Shown: piece by piece, positions 50,508 through 59,737 of the stretch
Position numbering within the stretch: the first letter of the stretch is position 1
Layout of the letters: every line of letters starts with the position of its first letter
NCBI GenBank assembly: GCA_038534135.1
Contig: JBCAXJ010000002.1
Location: forward strand, 62,001-126,000
Direction: 5' to 3'
Origin: Thermohalobaculum sp038534135
Lineage (GTDB): Bacteria > Pseudomonadota > Alphaproteobacteria > Rhodobacterales > Rhodobacteraceae
Length of the DNA: 64,000 nt
The notes under the pieces: generated by a model
Databases searched by the model: none
What the model was told of the DNA's origin: nothing
Seen by the model: the letters and a program-made list of their open reading frames with translations, nothing else
Made by a program: the position numbers and the translations under genes

Positions 50508-51845
50508 CTACGAGGCGCGCGGGAGCAAAGTCTCGGCCTTAGCGTCAGGCAGCGTGTATTCTTGAGCACGTTCGGAGATCGGATGAATTGGAAGAAAGAC
50601 TGTGAAGCAGGAGCCGACGCCGACTTCGCTGGTCACAGAGATTTTTCCAGACATTCCTTCGACCAGTTCCGCGGTGATGGCGAGGCCCAGGCCGGTTCCA
50701 CTGCTCTTTGCGGCCTCTTGCTGGTTCAGTTTTTCGAAGGGTACGAAAATCCTGTCAATCTCGTTTTGCGCGATGCCAATCCCGGTATCCCGAACAGAAA
50801 ATACAACACCCTGCGGGTCTCGCCGCACCTCTAGGTCGACCGAGCCGGCTTCGGTGAACTTGATTGCGTTCCCGGCCAGGTTGGTAAGGGCTTGCCGAAT
50901 GCCAATTCGGCAGCCACGCCACAAGGGCGGCACATCGTCGGGGATACGAAAACTGACATCAAGCTCTGCCGCTTGTGGCGCAAAGCGTGTCTCGTTGACG
51001 ACATCCTCGATCAGCCGACGAAGGTCGAACTCCTGATCAACCAGATCGAACCCGTGATTTGCGATCCGTGCGTAGTCGAGTAACTGGTTCACAAGTTCCA
51101 ACAGATGTTCGCCGGACGCCTTGATCGCTTCGATGGCGCGCTGTGACTTTGAGTCGTGCGGTGCCGACAACAACACGGCAGCCATCCCGATCACACCGTT
51201 CAAGGGTGTTCGCAGCTCGTGCGTCAAAGTCGCCAAGAATTGCAGTTTGGATGCGTCAGCGGCCTGGGCGCGCTCGACAGCGCGTTCGAGATCAGCCTCC
51301 CGCGCTTTCAACTCGTTGATGTCAATTGCAACGCGGACATTGCCACCGCCGGACAGGCGGCGCTTTCCAACCCGCAACCATCCGATCCGGTGAAACTGAG
51401 CCTCGACCAGCAAGCCGTCTGGGGAGCAGGACGAGCCTATGGCCATCTCTATCTGCCTCTGAGCCTCTTTTCGCGACGCAAGCAACGCTTCGTTTCCGGC
51501 GGCGAGAGAGTCATAGCTTGGTCGTATACGCGGGTTGCTGAGGTCAATCGAGGTTTCGCGGTGGTGTGAGCGATAGAGCGCGTTCGACAGGATCAGACGT
51601 TCCTTCGCGTCATACATCGCCATGGGAATTGGCAGATCCTCAAACGCTTCGAGAAGGTCATCGAGGTGCTTGGTCCGCCATCCGTTTTGCTGCCATTCGC
51701 TCAGGGCGAGCAGCACACAGCTTGCACCCGCTGTTGCGGCGTAGAGAAACTGATCGAAGACCAGCATAGACAGAGCAGTCCCGAACGCCGCGCCTATCAG
51801 AGCCACGCGCAACGAAATCGGCATTCTCGAAGTCCACGAAGCCAT
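50508..51845 (-). CDS. Orphan membrane-associated histidine kinase with PAS domain
   Basis: A 445-residue kinase: two N-terminal helices (about 10-47), PAS domain (60-185, DLLEAFEDLPIPMAMYDAKERLILSN), coiled segment, HisKA with FLATLTHELRTPLNGVIGM and HATPase with NLAGNAIKFTE, DTGIGI, GTGLGLAI. No response regulator adjoins. Base composition is lower in GC than core genes nearby. The signal is unknown. Confidence 0.9.
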   Translation of the reverse strand: MASWTSRMPISLRVALIGAAFGTALSMLVFDQFLYAATAGASCVLLALSEWQQNGWRTKHLDDLLEAFEDLPIPMAMYDAKERLILSNALYRSHHRETSIDLSNPRIRPSYDSLAAGNEALLASRKEAQRQIEMAIGSSCSPDGLLVEAQFHRIGWLRVGKRRLSGGGNVRVAIDINELKAREADLERAVERAQAADASKLQFLATLTHELRTPLNGVIGMAAVLLSAPHDSKSQRAIEAIKASGEHLLELVNQLLDYARIANHGFDLVDQEFDLRRLIEDVVNETRFAPQAAELDVSFRIPDDVPPLWRGCRIGIRQALTNLAGNAIKFTEAGSVDLEVRRDPQGVVFSVRDTGIGIAQNEIDRIFVPFEKLNQQEAAKSSGTGLGLAITAELVEGMSGKISVTSEVGVGSCFTVFLPIHPISERAQEYTLPDAKAETLLPRAS

Positions 51846-51884
51846 ATGGTCCGTGATGCAGAAGAAGTGTTAATGTTCGGCTTA

Positions 51885-52230
51885 GGGTAGAATTTTGGTG
51901 GCGCTTTCGGTGGGTCTGACGAACTCAGCGTCGGGTGCCCTGCAACATTGCCAAGTCCGGTCGGCGCGCAGACGAACCAAGATGCTGAGGAGTGGCGATG
52001 AAAGGCGCTTCGTGTCAGGCCGGGCCATGCACTTCTCCTGGAGCATGGCGTTCAATTCGTCGATATCACGCGCCTGCGGGATCGGCACCATGAACGTGCG
52101 CCGGGTGAACTCGCCCATACCCTCTACAGCGCCCTTGTCGTTGCCCTTCGCTTGGCGCCCGTATCGATCCAGAAAGGCATAGTGACATTGCAGGGATGCA
52201 AACAGGTGGCGTCGGTTGCGCGATCATCTT
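51885..52230 (-). pseudogene. IS21-family transposase (IstA) remnant
   Basis: Minus-strand reading frame with HYAFLDRYGRQAKGNDKGAVEG and GEFTRRTFMVPIPQARDIDELNAM, a segment typical of the C-terminal half of IstA. An in-frame stop lies upstream and the rest of istA, istB and terminal repeats are missing. The downstream part is poorly conserved. It marks a former insertion next to the low-GC genes to the right. Confidence 0.7.
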
Positions 52231-52373
52231 CGCAACACACTCCTCAAATCCGACTTGAGGGTATAATGGCTTTCTTGAAACGCGCATCGCGGATTGAAAG
52301 ACTGATCTGGTATCTTCTACGATGCCGAAAATCTTCCGGATTGCCTATGTTATCGGTCTTTCGAGCAACTTGA

Positions 52374-53198
52374 TCAAAGCAACCCATCTAGGAAGGTTTC
52401 GAGGAAACCAAAATTGCGCCCGAAAAGCGCGCCAGTCTGGCGTTCGTCCCGAATGCTCGTGGAACCGAAGTAGACCGTGCCGCGAGCAAGAAACACATGC
52501 ACGTCGCCGCCGCGGTCTGGCGAGCTTGTGAAATACCCATACCCAATGCCAAGGCCCAGCGGAGCTATTTCAAAACGATAGTCTGCGGATGCGGAAGCCA
52601 TCAAGACCGTGTCGTTCTCGAGAAACGGATTCGCAAAGACTGTGTCTCCGGCGTTCACAACCTGGCCGTAGCTGCCATCCAGTGATAACATTAGATTATC
52701 GATTGGAAAGAAATCGGCACCCAGCGTGCCTAGTAGAACTGTGTTTTGTCGTTCACCGTGTCGAATAGAGGCCTCTGATCGAATTGAAATATTATCGAAA
52801 AAGATCAAGCCATCAATGCCCCCATTGAAGTGATTTCGCGAGCTGACTGATCCAGTGCCAGCTCCAATAGCGAAAGCATAGTTTGGGTCAATGTAGCCTG
52901 CCCGAATTTTCGTGCTGAAGATTGCGTCGCTGAGCGTGTTTCGCGTTGCGGTTAAATCTTGCTGGTTAAAAGTCGTTGTTTCACTCGATATTCGCGCTAA
53001 TTGGGCATCGGCCTGAATGCCGAAGTTCTCGGAAAACCGGACCATGACGCGACCGTCGCCGCCCACCACCGTCGCATCAGAACTTTCATTCTGCAGGCTA
53101 CCCCCATACACGCTGCCTCTTCCAGAAACATCGTCTGCTGCGTAGGTTGAAGTGCCAGCAAGTATTACGCCAATCACCAATAACGAACGAACGAGCAT
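52374..53198 (-). CDS. Secreted beta-rich (outer-membrane-like) hypothetical protein
   Basis: A 274-residue protein with a signal peptide (MLVRSLLVIGVILAGTSTYA). The mature part alternates short hydrophobic strands with polar loops (about ten strands, e.g. SIRSEASIRHGERQ, VLMASASADYRFEIA), as in porin-like or autotransporter-like barrels, and ends in GFLETFLDGLL. Low GC relative to neighbours; no family recognised. Unlikely to be expressed with its neighbours, being bounded by gaps on both sides. Confidence 0.65.
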   Translation of the reverse strand: MLVRSLLVIGVILAGTSTYAADDVSGRGSVYGGSLQNESSDATVVGGDGRVMVRFSENFGIQADAQLARISSETTTFNQQDLTATRNTLSDAIFSTKIRAGYIDPNYAFAIGAGTGSVSSRNHFNGGIDGLIFFDNISIRSEASIRHGERQNTVLLGTLGADFFPIDNLMLSLDGSYGQVVNAGDTVFANPFLENDTVLMASASADYRFEIAPLGLGIGYGYFTSSPDRGGDVHVFLARGTVYFGSTSIRDERQTGALFGRNFGFLETFLDGLL

Positions 53199-53484
53199 AA
53201 TTTACCTCTTCCAGCGTCGACACACTACGAAGGCCTCATTAGCATCCAGCATGCACGGTACAAGCAAAATCTGATCGATCTTGATCTGATGTAACGGTCT
53301 TCCACCGAAAGCGGCAGGTTCTAAGATTAGGGGTGAATTCCAGAATAGAATTTGGACAGTCTTGGTGAACGCCACGGACTGCGGCGTGAGCCTACTCCGC
53401 TATCGTATTGCTCGGCTGCCATAGGGAAAAGGCACCAGGGACGACCTTATGGCAGCGCCTGCCCGTACCTCAGCAAAGCGACGG

Positions 53485-53958
53485 TCACTTCACCCAGATC
53501 AGCGCGGCTGCAATGGCGCAGATCAAGAAATTGATCGCTGGCCAGAAGATCAGATACGACCCGTTCATGATCCGGGACCCAAAGACTGGAAACTGCCTTG
53601 CGCAGATTTCCATGTCGTCATTGCACTGCGAGACGATGTCCGTCTTCGACAAGCCCGAGCACAGATCGTCCCGGATCCGCTTGAACAGGTCATAGTGGAA
53701 CATCTGCACGATACCAATGCGATAGACGAAGACGAAGATTATGGCTCCGTAGAGCGCAAAGAGCGCTGAGAAGGCGAGCCTCTCCGACGTTTCACCCACC
53801 GACGCAAACGTAAAGGCGCCGGCACAGAACGCGACATTGAAACCGGTGATCTGGATGCGCGCGTCGCTCTGGTGGTTCGCGCAGTCCTTCGCCGACTCCA
53901 TGATTGCGATCCGAGCGGTCACGTCTTCCACGGGCGCGTCTCCACTGTGCTCGACCAT
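53485..53958 (-). CDS. Hypothetical membrane protein
   Basis: A 157-residue protein with three hydrophobic segments: GFNVAFCAGAFTFASVG, LAFSALFALYGAIIFVFVYRIGIV and YLIFWPAINFLICAIAAALIWV. A cytoplasmic or periplasmic loop of about 45 residues holds three Cys. It is divergent from rimO. No family recognised. The flanking 53199-53484 stretch has no gene. Confidence 0.6.
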   Translation of the reverse strand: MVEHSGDAPVEDVTARIAIMESAKDCANHQSDARIQITGFNVAFCAGAFTFASVGETSERLAFSALFALYGAIIFVFVYRIGIVQMFHYDLFKRIRDDLCSGLSKTDIVSQCNDDMEICARQFPVFGSRIMNGSYLIFWPAINFLICAIAAALIWVK

Positions 53959-54133
53959 TGAACAGTGCCTCGCTGGTCAGGACAGGCAGCCCGCCAACAG
54001 ACGCATATTTTATCAGAAGCCCGTGTTATCTCAAAGTGACACAGGCGCTGCGCGACGGGCGGCAGGCCCGCACGAATCCTGGCGATCGTCACACCCCGTT
54101 GTTCCCTGGCCCGTCGTCCTGTATGCGGCGCGC

Positions 54134-55504
54134 ATGAGTCAGAACCCGCCGAACCTGCGCCCCGACCTCGCGCCCGATCCGCTGATCCCCGCCTCGATGG
54201 GCGGTCCGCGCGTCGGCATGGTCTCGCTCGGCTGTCCGAAAGCGCTGGTCGACAGCGAACGCATCCTGACGCGTCTGCGTGCGGAGGGGTATGCGATCTC
54301 ACCGGATTACAAAGGCGCTGACGCGGTGATCGTGAACACCTGCGGGTTCCTCGACAGCGCCAAGGCCGAAAGCCTCGAGGCGATTGGCGAAGCCGTGGCT
54401 GAAAACGGCCGGGTGATCGTCACCGGCTGTCTGGGCGTCGAGGAAGACGCCATCCGTGCCGCGCATCCGTCCGTCCTGGCCGTCACGGGCCCGCATCAAT
54501 ACGAACAGGTCCTGGATGCGGTCCATACCGCCGTGCCACCGGCACCAGATCCGAAGATCGACCTGATCCCGGCCTCGGGCGTGCGGTTGACGCCGCGCCA
54601 CTACGCGTACCTGAAGATCTCCGAGGGCTGCAACCACGGCTGCCGTTTCTGCATCATCCCGCAGATGCGCGGAAAGCTTGCCTCGCGCCCGGCACACGCG
54701 GTGGTGCGCGAAGCCGAGAAACTGGTGGACTCTGGCGTCCGCGAGCTGCTGGTGATCAGCCAGGATACTTCGGCCTATGGGCTCGATCTGAAGCACGCCG
54801 AGAGCAACGGCTACCGTGCACACATCACCGATCTGGCGCGCGCGCTAGGTCAGACCGGGGCATGGGTCCGTCTGCACTATGTCTATCCCTATCCGCATGT
54901 CGATGACCTGATCCCGCTGATGGCCGAGGGGCTGGTGCTGCCCTATCTCGACATCCCGTTCCAGCACGCCGCACCGTCGGTCCTGAAGCGGATGCGCCGC
55001 CCCGCGAACGAGGCCAAGGTTCTGGGCCGACTGAAGTCTTGGCGCGAGATCTGTCCCGAGATCACGATCCGCTCGACCTTCATCGTTGGCTTTCCCGGTG
55101 AAACGGAAGACGAGTTCCAGCACCTGCTCGACTGGATGGAAGACGCGCAGCTCGACCGGGTCGGGTGCTTCCAGTATGAGGACGTCCGCGGTGCCGCGGC
55201 CAACGATCTGCCGGACCACGTCCCGGAAGAGATCAAGCAGGACCGCTGGAACCGCTTCATGGAAACGTCGCAACGGATATCCGAGGCCAAGCTGGCGGCC
55301 AAGGTCGGGCGCACCATTCAGGTGATCGTCGACGCGGTCGAGGACGACGGCGCCACCTGCCGGACCCAGGGTGACGCGCCCGAGATCGACGGAAACCTGT
55401 TCATTGACGAGCGCTTCCGGCACCTCTCCCCCGGCGACATCGTCACCGTCGAAGTTGACGAGGCAGGCGCGTACGACCTGTGGGGGCGGCTGGTTCAGCC
55501 ATAG
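54134..55504 (+). CDS. rimO: Ribosomal protein S12 methylthiotransferase RimO
   Basis: Radical SAM/MTTase that methylthiolates Asp of ribosomal protein S12; 456 residues. MVSLGCPKALVDSE opens the UPF0004 domain, SEGCNHGCRFCIIPQMRGKLASRP contains the C-x3-C-x2-C cluster and the RimO-specific tail, YPYPHVDDLIPLM and DIPFQHAAPSVLKRMRRP follow, and a TRAM domain ends the protein. ATG 54134 gives the usual start length; upstream in-frame codons overlap the divergent gene. Confidence 0.96.
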   Translation: MSQNPPNLRPDLAPDPLIPASMGGPRVGMVSLGCPKALVDSERILTRLRAEGYAISPDYKGADAVIVNTCGFLDSAKAESLEAIGEAVAENGRVIVTGCLGVEEDAIRAAHPSVLAVTGPHQYEQVLDAVHTAVPPAPDPKIDLIPASGVRLTPRHYAYLKISEGCNHGCRFCIIPQMRGKLASRPAHAVVREAEKLVDSGVRELLVISQDTSAYGLDLKHAESNGYRAHITDLARALGQTGAWVRLHYVYPYPHVDDLIPLMAEGLVLPYLDIPFQHAAPSVLKRMRRPANEAKVLGRLKSWREICPEITIRSTFIVGFPGETEDEFQHLLDWMEDAQLDRVGCFQYEDVRGAAANDLPDHVPEEIKQDRWNRFMETSQRISEAKLAAKVGRTIQVIVDAVEDDGATCRTQGDAPEIDGNLFIDERFRHLSPGDIVTVEVDEAGAYDLWGRLVQP

Positions 55505-55537
55505 GTCCGCACATCGGTCGGGGCCAGCGCGCGGGGA

Positions 55538-55945
55538 TCAGTCCGATATCGTCGCGCCGTCCCGCGTGGTGATCGACCGCAGATAGGCCAGGATGAAATC
55601 CTGCACAGTGCGGTCGGTGATGCCGACGTGGCGCATCTTGGTGCCCGGCAGGAACCCGGCATTGTCCTCCATCCAGGCGCGCAACGCGGCCTCGGTCCAG
55701 ACGATGCCCGATGCCTCCAGCGCGACCGAGTAATCGTAATCCGGGAAGGTTCCCGCGCCGCGCCCGATGACGTTCTCGAGCGGCGGACCATAGCTCGCCG
55801 CGTCGGCGTCCGGCGCGTGGCAGCGGCGGCATTCCTCCTTGTAGAGCATCTCGCCGGCGAGCACCTTGGCCTTCTCGAACGTATCGGCATTGGCGTTCAT
55901 GGCGGCAAGCAGGATCACGGCGGCTGAAAGGGACAGTGTTCGCAT
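55538..55945 (-). CDS. Small class I cytochrome c
   Basis: A 135-residue periplasmic cytochrome: signal peptide (about 1-20), haem-binding CRRCH (39-43), and an axial Met in GTKMRHVGI (about 104). One haem. A YGPPLENVIGRGAG loop is typical of cytochrome c550/c2-like proteins. AGGAG precedes ATG 55945. It may accept electrons from periplasmic dehydrogenases. The 296 bp to 56242 hold nothing recognisable. Confidence 0.88.
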   Translation of the reverse strand: MRTLSLSAAVILLAAMNANADTFEKAKVLAGEMLYKEECRRCHAPDADAASYGPPLENVIGRGAGTFPDYDYSVALEASGIVWTEAALRAWMEDNAGFLPGTKMRHVGITDRTVQDFILAYLRSITTRDGATISD

Positions 55946-56241
55946 CGGACTGGCTCCTCGTTTGCTCCCCGAACAAAAGGCGATGACGCGCCGCGCGTCC
56001 TTGATCGACGTCAATTTGCGGCAGATACGACTGGTCCCAGCGCAACCCGCGTGTTCGGATGGCACGGCTTGGTCTCTCGTCGTTCTACCGGGAGAGTTCC
56101 AAGGTCGGTTGCGAGTCCTATGCAGACGATGTTCGGTGTCGTGCTGTTTCGTCCAGTCAGCAGAGATCAGACACAATTGCCCAACGCTCGACACATTTGT
56201 ACTTTATCCGTGCGAACAGCTTATGATGGATAGGTCATCTC

Positions 56242-56529
56242 ATGCCGCGCCTATGGCAGGTCTCGTGGATCACTATCATCTTACTCGGCTTCTCCTGGCT
56301 GGGCGTTCGGACCATGCTCCACGGGGTGCCAAGTCCGGACGTAGGTGTCAGTCTCATCGATTTGTGCCTTCGGGTTGCACACATGGCCACCGCAGAATGG
56401 GGTAACACGATAACTGGTCTCGCTACGATCGGGATTGGTCTTGTTCTCGCATTGAGCTGCTTAATCCCAAGCCTCCATGGAGAAGGAGGCTACCTCAGCG
56501 ACACCTTTGATTCTGGTGACTGTGACTGA
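56242..56529 (+). CDS. Small membrane protein (95 aa), doubtful
   Basis: Two hydrophobic helices (WITIILLGFSWLGV and LATIGIGLVLALSCLI) joined by an amphipathic loop. Ribosome site weak; AT-richer than core genes. Could be a genuine small gene of the variable region, or a chance frame. No function can be stated. Confidence 0.35.
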   Translation: MPRLWQVSWITIILLGFSWLGVRTMLHGVPSPDVGVSLIDLCLRVAHMATAEWGNTITGLATIGIGLVLALSCLIPSLHGEGGYLSDTFDSGDCD

Positions 56530-56675
56530 GTTGCGGCGCTGGCCTATTTGTATCTCATAGCCTTTGCAACAGTGGCAAACGGCCGCTCTGTCCCCGACAG
56601 CGGACGTAAGACGTCCCTTTCTGTCAAAGGCTTTCAGGCAGCGATTGCTTCTAAACTGCACTGACACTTTTAACA

Positions 56676-57404
56676 CTACGGGTTCCCAATCCACCAAGAG
56701 ACAAACTGGACTCCGATGCCAGTCATCCAGGAGAGCATCGCCAAAATAAAGAACATCATTGGCAGTATAAGATCAATCACCAGTAACCGAAATCTCCAAA
56801 CCGCGGCGCGCCTCGATCTCGTTACTCGGCCAATAAAGTAATCCATTGCTTGATTATTGCTTTTCCGTAAGACGTCAATCTGCGTGTTGTATTCCTCGAT
56901 TATTGCGGTTTCCTTCCAGTTTTTTGAGTTTACGTCAGAACATCGCTGCCGGTTTTCCTCAACCATCAGCCCAGGAAGATTTGCAAAATCCCTCACCGAA
57001 ATTATCGTGGAAAAGCAGTCCTGCATTTTCGAAAAGCAGTCTTTCAAACGATTACCTGGAGCGTAGTTGCTACGAATCTTCTCAATAAGGTCAATCGTCG
57101 AAAGATTTTTTATCAAGTGATTTAAATTCTCTAACTCACGTTTCGTTAAACCAGCCGTCTTTTCCGGACCTGTCGCATTGCCCAGGTCGTCCAAAAAATA
57201 GAAGAAGAATACGACGGCAAAATAAATGGCTGAAAATCCCAATAACCAACGTTCAACGTTGTCTGGAAGTGTGACATTGACAAAAAGACCGCTCACGCTT
57301 TCTATGGTCACGTCAAACGACGTTACTGTCATCAGTGAAATCGATAAAACTAGAAGTGAGTTTCGTGACCGGTTCGTTGGCGCGCTCAAAGGGTCATATG
57401 CCAT
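56676..57404 (-). CDS. Hypothetical membrane protein, low GC
   Basis: A 242-residue protein with two N-terminal helices (about 18-38 and 52-70), a long soluble helical middle (coiled-coil tendency, several Cys in CFSKMQDCFS) and two C-terminal helices (207-230). Family not recognised. AT-rich and Asn/Ile-rich codons set it apart from the core genome, suggesting transfer. The two-pair topology with a long soluble middle resembles that of some bacterial defence or toxin-associated membrane proteins, but that is only an impression. Confidence 0.65.
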   Translation of the reverse strand: MAYDPLSAPTNRSRNSLLVLSISLMTVTSFDVTIESVSGLFVNVTLPDNVERWLLGFSAIYFAVVFFFYFLDDLGNATGPEKTAGLTKRELENLNHLIKNLSTIDLIEKIRSNYAPGNRLKDCFSKMQDCFSTIISVRDFANLPGLMVEENRQRCSDVNSKNWKETAIIEEYNTQIDVLRKSNNQAMDYFIGRVTRSRRAAVWRFRLLVIDLILPMMFFILAMLSWMTGIGVQFVSWWIGNP

Positions 57405-57510
57405 ACTCTTGGTCCCCTTGTGTCGACGTCCGCTTCGAGCCCAACTTGACCGATGCTGCGCCGTGCACGAATGTCTGTTTGTGAAGAATTTGGCTCCTGA
57501 GACCGAACCG

Positions 57511-58065
57511 ATGAAGTTGCTAACACCAAGTATTGATCAAATTCCTGCATACGTGTCGGCACTTCGCCGAGGTTGGTCGCCAGACAACTTGCGTGCTGAA
57601 GCTGCACAAGAGCAGATTGAAACCATTTCGAAGGACTCAGCATCTTTCGTTTCAAATCTCGATGACCCCACCGCAAAGGCCGGGCCTGTCACTCTGCCAG
57701 ATGGCTCGAAAGTACCTCGCTTGCCAAGCATCCGCAGGTGGATTTGGGATAATGAGTTTTGCGGCCATATAGGTTTGCGATGGAAGCCGGGGACAGAGGA
57801 ATTGCCCCCTACATGTTCTGGTCACGTCGGTTATGCTGTCGTGCCTTGGCGTAGAGGAGAAGGGCTGGCGTCTGCCGCGCTCGTTGCAATCCTACCGGAA
57901 GCGAAATCAGTTGGGTTGAAGTACATTGAAATTACAACCAGCCCTGACAATCAGGCGTCCGTGCGTGTCATCGAAAAGGCGGGTGGCAAGTTTGTTAGAA
58001 GCTATACCGCCGCCAAAACTCTTGGTGGACACGAAACTGTAGAGTTCAAAATTGCGCTGGCGTAG
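57511..58065 (+). CDS. GNAT-family N-acetyltransferase
   Basis: A 184-residue acetyltransferase. The acetyl-CoA motif is GYAVVPWRRGEGLASAAL (Q/R-x-x-G-x-G/A), followed by LKYIEITTSPDNQASVRVIEKAGGKFV. The N-terminal half (MKLLTPSIDQIPAYVSALRRGWSPDN) matches GNAT proteins of the RimJ-like type. ATG 57511 is preferred; the open frame upstream overlaps the divergent gene. Substrate unknown. Confidence 0.85.
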   Translation: MKLLTPSIDQIPAYVSALRRGWSPDNLRAEAAQEQIETISKDSASFVSNLDDPTAKAGPVTLPDGSKVPRLPSIRRWIWDNEFCGHIGLRWKPGTEELPPTCSGHVGYAVVPWRRGEGLASAALVAILPEAKSVGLKYIEITTSPDNQASVRVIEKAGGKFVRSYTAAKTLGGHETVEFKIALA

Positions 58066-58128
58066 CCAGCACGTTCGAGAACCCGACATTTGCCTTCAAA
58101 AATGGAAGGGCAGCAAAGTCCCGTGAGC

Positions 58129-58899
58129 CTAACTCGCCATGAAGCCGCCGTCGACGGCGAGCACGTGTCCGACAACGAAGGACGCTGCGTCGGACGACAG
58201 CCAGACGACCGCGTCGGCGACCTCCTGCGGGTCTCCCATGCGCCGGATCGGCAGTCCTGCGGCGACGGCCTTCATGTCCATGACCTTTGAGGAGAGCATC
58301 ATATCCGTGACGACCCGGCCTGGAGCGACGACGTTGATCCTCACGCCTTGCTCGGCGGCCTCCATAGCTGCGGATTTCGCCAGTGAGATGACCGCGGCCT
58401 TGGAGGCGGAGTAGATTGAGAACCCGGGGTTGGGGTTCTTCATGCCGCTGACGGAGGCGTTCACCACGATAGCGCCGCCGCGGCCGGACATTGCCTGAAT
58501 CTGCCGTCTCAGCGATAGGAAGACCGCCCGCACATTCGTGTCGAATACGCGCGCGTAAACATCCTCCGTCTGCTCGACCAGAGGGGCTTTGGACTCCTGA
58601 TGACCGGCGTTGTTGAAGGCGATATCAAGGCGTCCGTAGCGATCGAGGATTTCGTCATGCAAGGCTTCGATCTGGGCTGGGTCCATCACGTCCGCCTGAA
58701 CGAAAGCCGCATGTCCGCCTCGCGCTTGAATCTCAGCGACCGCCGCGTCGGCTTTGTCTTTGCGCCTGGCGGCTATGATCACCTGGGCGCCGCGCGCTGC
58801 AAGAGACCGGGACGTCGCCGCTCCGATCCCTGTCGCGCCGCCGGTGACGAGAGCGACCTTTCCGTCAAAGCTCCGATGAGGATCAGTAGGTTCGGTCAT
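58129..58899 (-). CDS. Short-chain dehydrogenase/reductase
   Basis: A 256-residue classical SDR. NAD(P) site TGGATGIG, NNAG, catalytic Ser in VNASVSG and YSASK. AARRKDK after the second strand suggests NADPH preference. The C-terminal GHVLAVDGGFMAS is typical. Substrate not predictable. It is convergent with the GNAT gene. Confidence 0.92.
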   Translation of the reverse strand: MTEPTDPHRSFDGKVALVTGGATGIGAATSRSLAARGAQVIIAARRKDKADAAVAEIQARGGHAAFVQADVMDPAQIEALHDEILDRYGRLDIAFNNAGHQESKAPLVEQTEDVYARVFDTNVRAVFLSLRRQIQAMSGRGGAIVVNASVSGMKNPNPGFSIYSASKAAVISLAKSAAMEAAEQGVRINVVAPGRVVTDMMLSSKVMDMKAVAAGLPIRRMGDPQEVADAVVWLSSDAASFVVGHVLAVDGGFMAS

Positions 58900-59212
58900 G
58901 GTTGCGACGCTCGCTTGATTTGAGTTCGTCGCATCATGGAAGAACGCGAGAGGCCACTAAGCAACTGGCGTCTCGACGCATGTCGCTCCGGCCGGTTCGA
59001 GCGATATGGCGTCGTACTGTCGATCATCGGCGGGAGAGTGGTTGCTGACACAATTGCCACGGCGAGTGGACGGTGAGGGTGCGGCAAGGAGCTGGTTCAG
59101 AGGACTGCAACGCAACACTTCAGATGCAGTTAAAGATTTGGATCGACGGCGCCCGGCGTTCTGTGTTGGCGCAGATTGGCCGGACCGTTCAGCGCCGCAA
59201 GTCTGCTTCGAA

Positions 59213-59388
59213 CATACGCGATCATCTTGATGCCAAGCGCTGTGCCGAGGACGGCTCCAGCCTGTTCCCCCGCCAGATTGTAGGCGAGCAGCCCCAGCGC
59301 CACCGTCAGCAGCCCTGTCCCCCAGCAACGCGACCACCTGCGCCGTGAAGAGCAGACGGTAGGTGCGGTGGCCAAGGACTTCCAACAT
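59213..59388 (-). pseudogene. MFS transporter remnant, frameshifted
   Basis: The N-terminus MLEVLGHRTYRLLFTAQVVALLG reads on into TGLLTVALGLLAYNLAGEQAGAVLGTALGIKMIAYV only after removing one G from a run of five (59319-59323). The homology then stops abruptly at 59213, so only about 60 residues of a 400-residue transporter remain. Its position 9 bp behind the RcnR/CsoR-type gene suggests a former metal exporter of the same unit. 58900-59212 otherwise holds no recognisable gene. Confidence 0.65.
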
Positions 59389-59396
59389 GAGCGGCC

Positions 59397-59657
59397 TCAG
59401 AGATAACGGGTGATCGCCTTCAATTCCTCGCGATCCGTTTCGGAGCCTTCAGTGTCCAGACAATGATCCACGTGATCGTGAATCAGCGTCCGCTTTGCGT
59501 TCGCAACGGCCTTCTCGACCGCTTGTAGTTGCTGGGCAATGTCAAGACATGGCCTGCGCGCCTCGATCATCTCGATCACGGCCCGCAGATGTCCGTCAGC
59601 GCGCTTGAGGCGTGCAACCATTGCGGGATGGCTTGCGTGGATATGCGGCTTCGTCAT
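59397..59657 (-). CDS. RcnR/CsoR/FrmR-family metal-sensing repressor
   Basis: An 86-residue four-helix repressor with basic N-terminus (MTKPHIHASHPAMVARLKRADGHL) and metal-site candidates Cys37, His60, His62, His65 and Cys66 (LIHDHVDHC). The His-rich N-terminus and His60 position fit the nickel/cobalt (RcnR/DmeR) subgroup more than copper CsoR. It is divergent from the His-rich protein, with a G/C-tract palindrome between them. Confidence 0.88.
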   Translation of the reverse strand: MTKPHIHASHPAMVARLKRADGHLRAVIEMIEARRPCLDIAQQLQAVEKAVANAKRTLIHDHVDHCLDTEGSETDREELKAITRYL

Positions 59658-59666
59658 ATACCAAAC

Positions 59667-59687
59667 CTATCCTCCCCAGGGGGATAG
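59667..59687. promoter_or_regulatory. Putative RcnR/CsoR-type operator
   Basis: CTATCC at 59667-59672 and GGATAG at 59682-59687 flank CTCC/CC-A-GGG tracts (21 bp). This resembles the TACT-G6-N-AGTA type sites of RcnR/FrmR proteins. It starts 9 bp upstream of the repressor gene and 50 bp upstream of the His-rich gene, allowing control of both. Confidence 0.6.
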
Positions 59688-59737
59688 AACAAGATGGCGC
59701 CAGAGACGCGCCGATCCACACGGGCAGACGGGCAAAG

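Noticed and set aside
56461..56697. Minus-strand frame of 78 codons overlapping two neighbouring genes
   Set aside because: No ribosome site, no similarity, overlaps the end of another small candidate gene and the 3' end of a better-supported gene.
58957..59200. Possible transposase tail left of the MFS remnant
   Set aside because: The translated segment has no motif I can tie to a known transposase family; not enough support to annotate.
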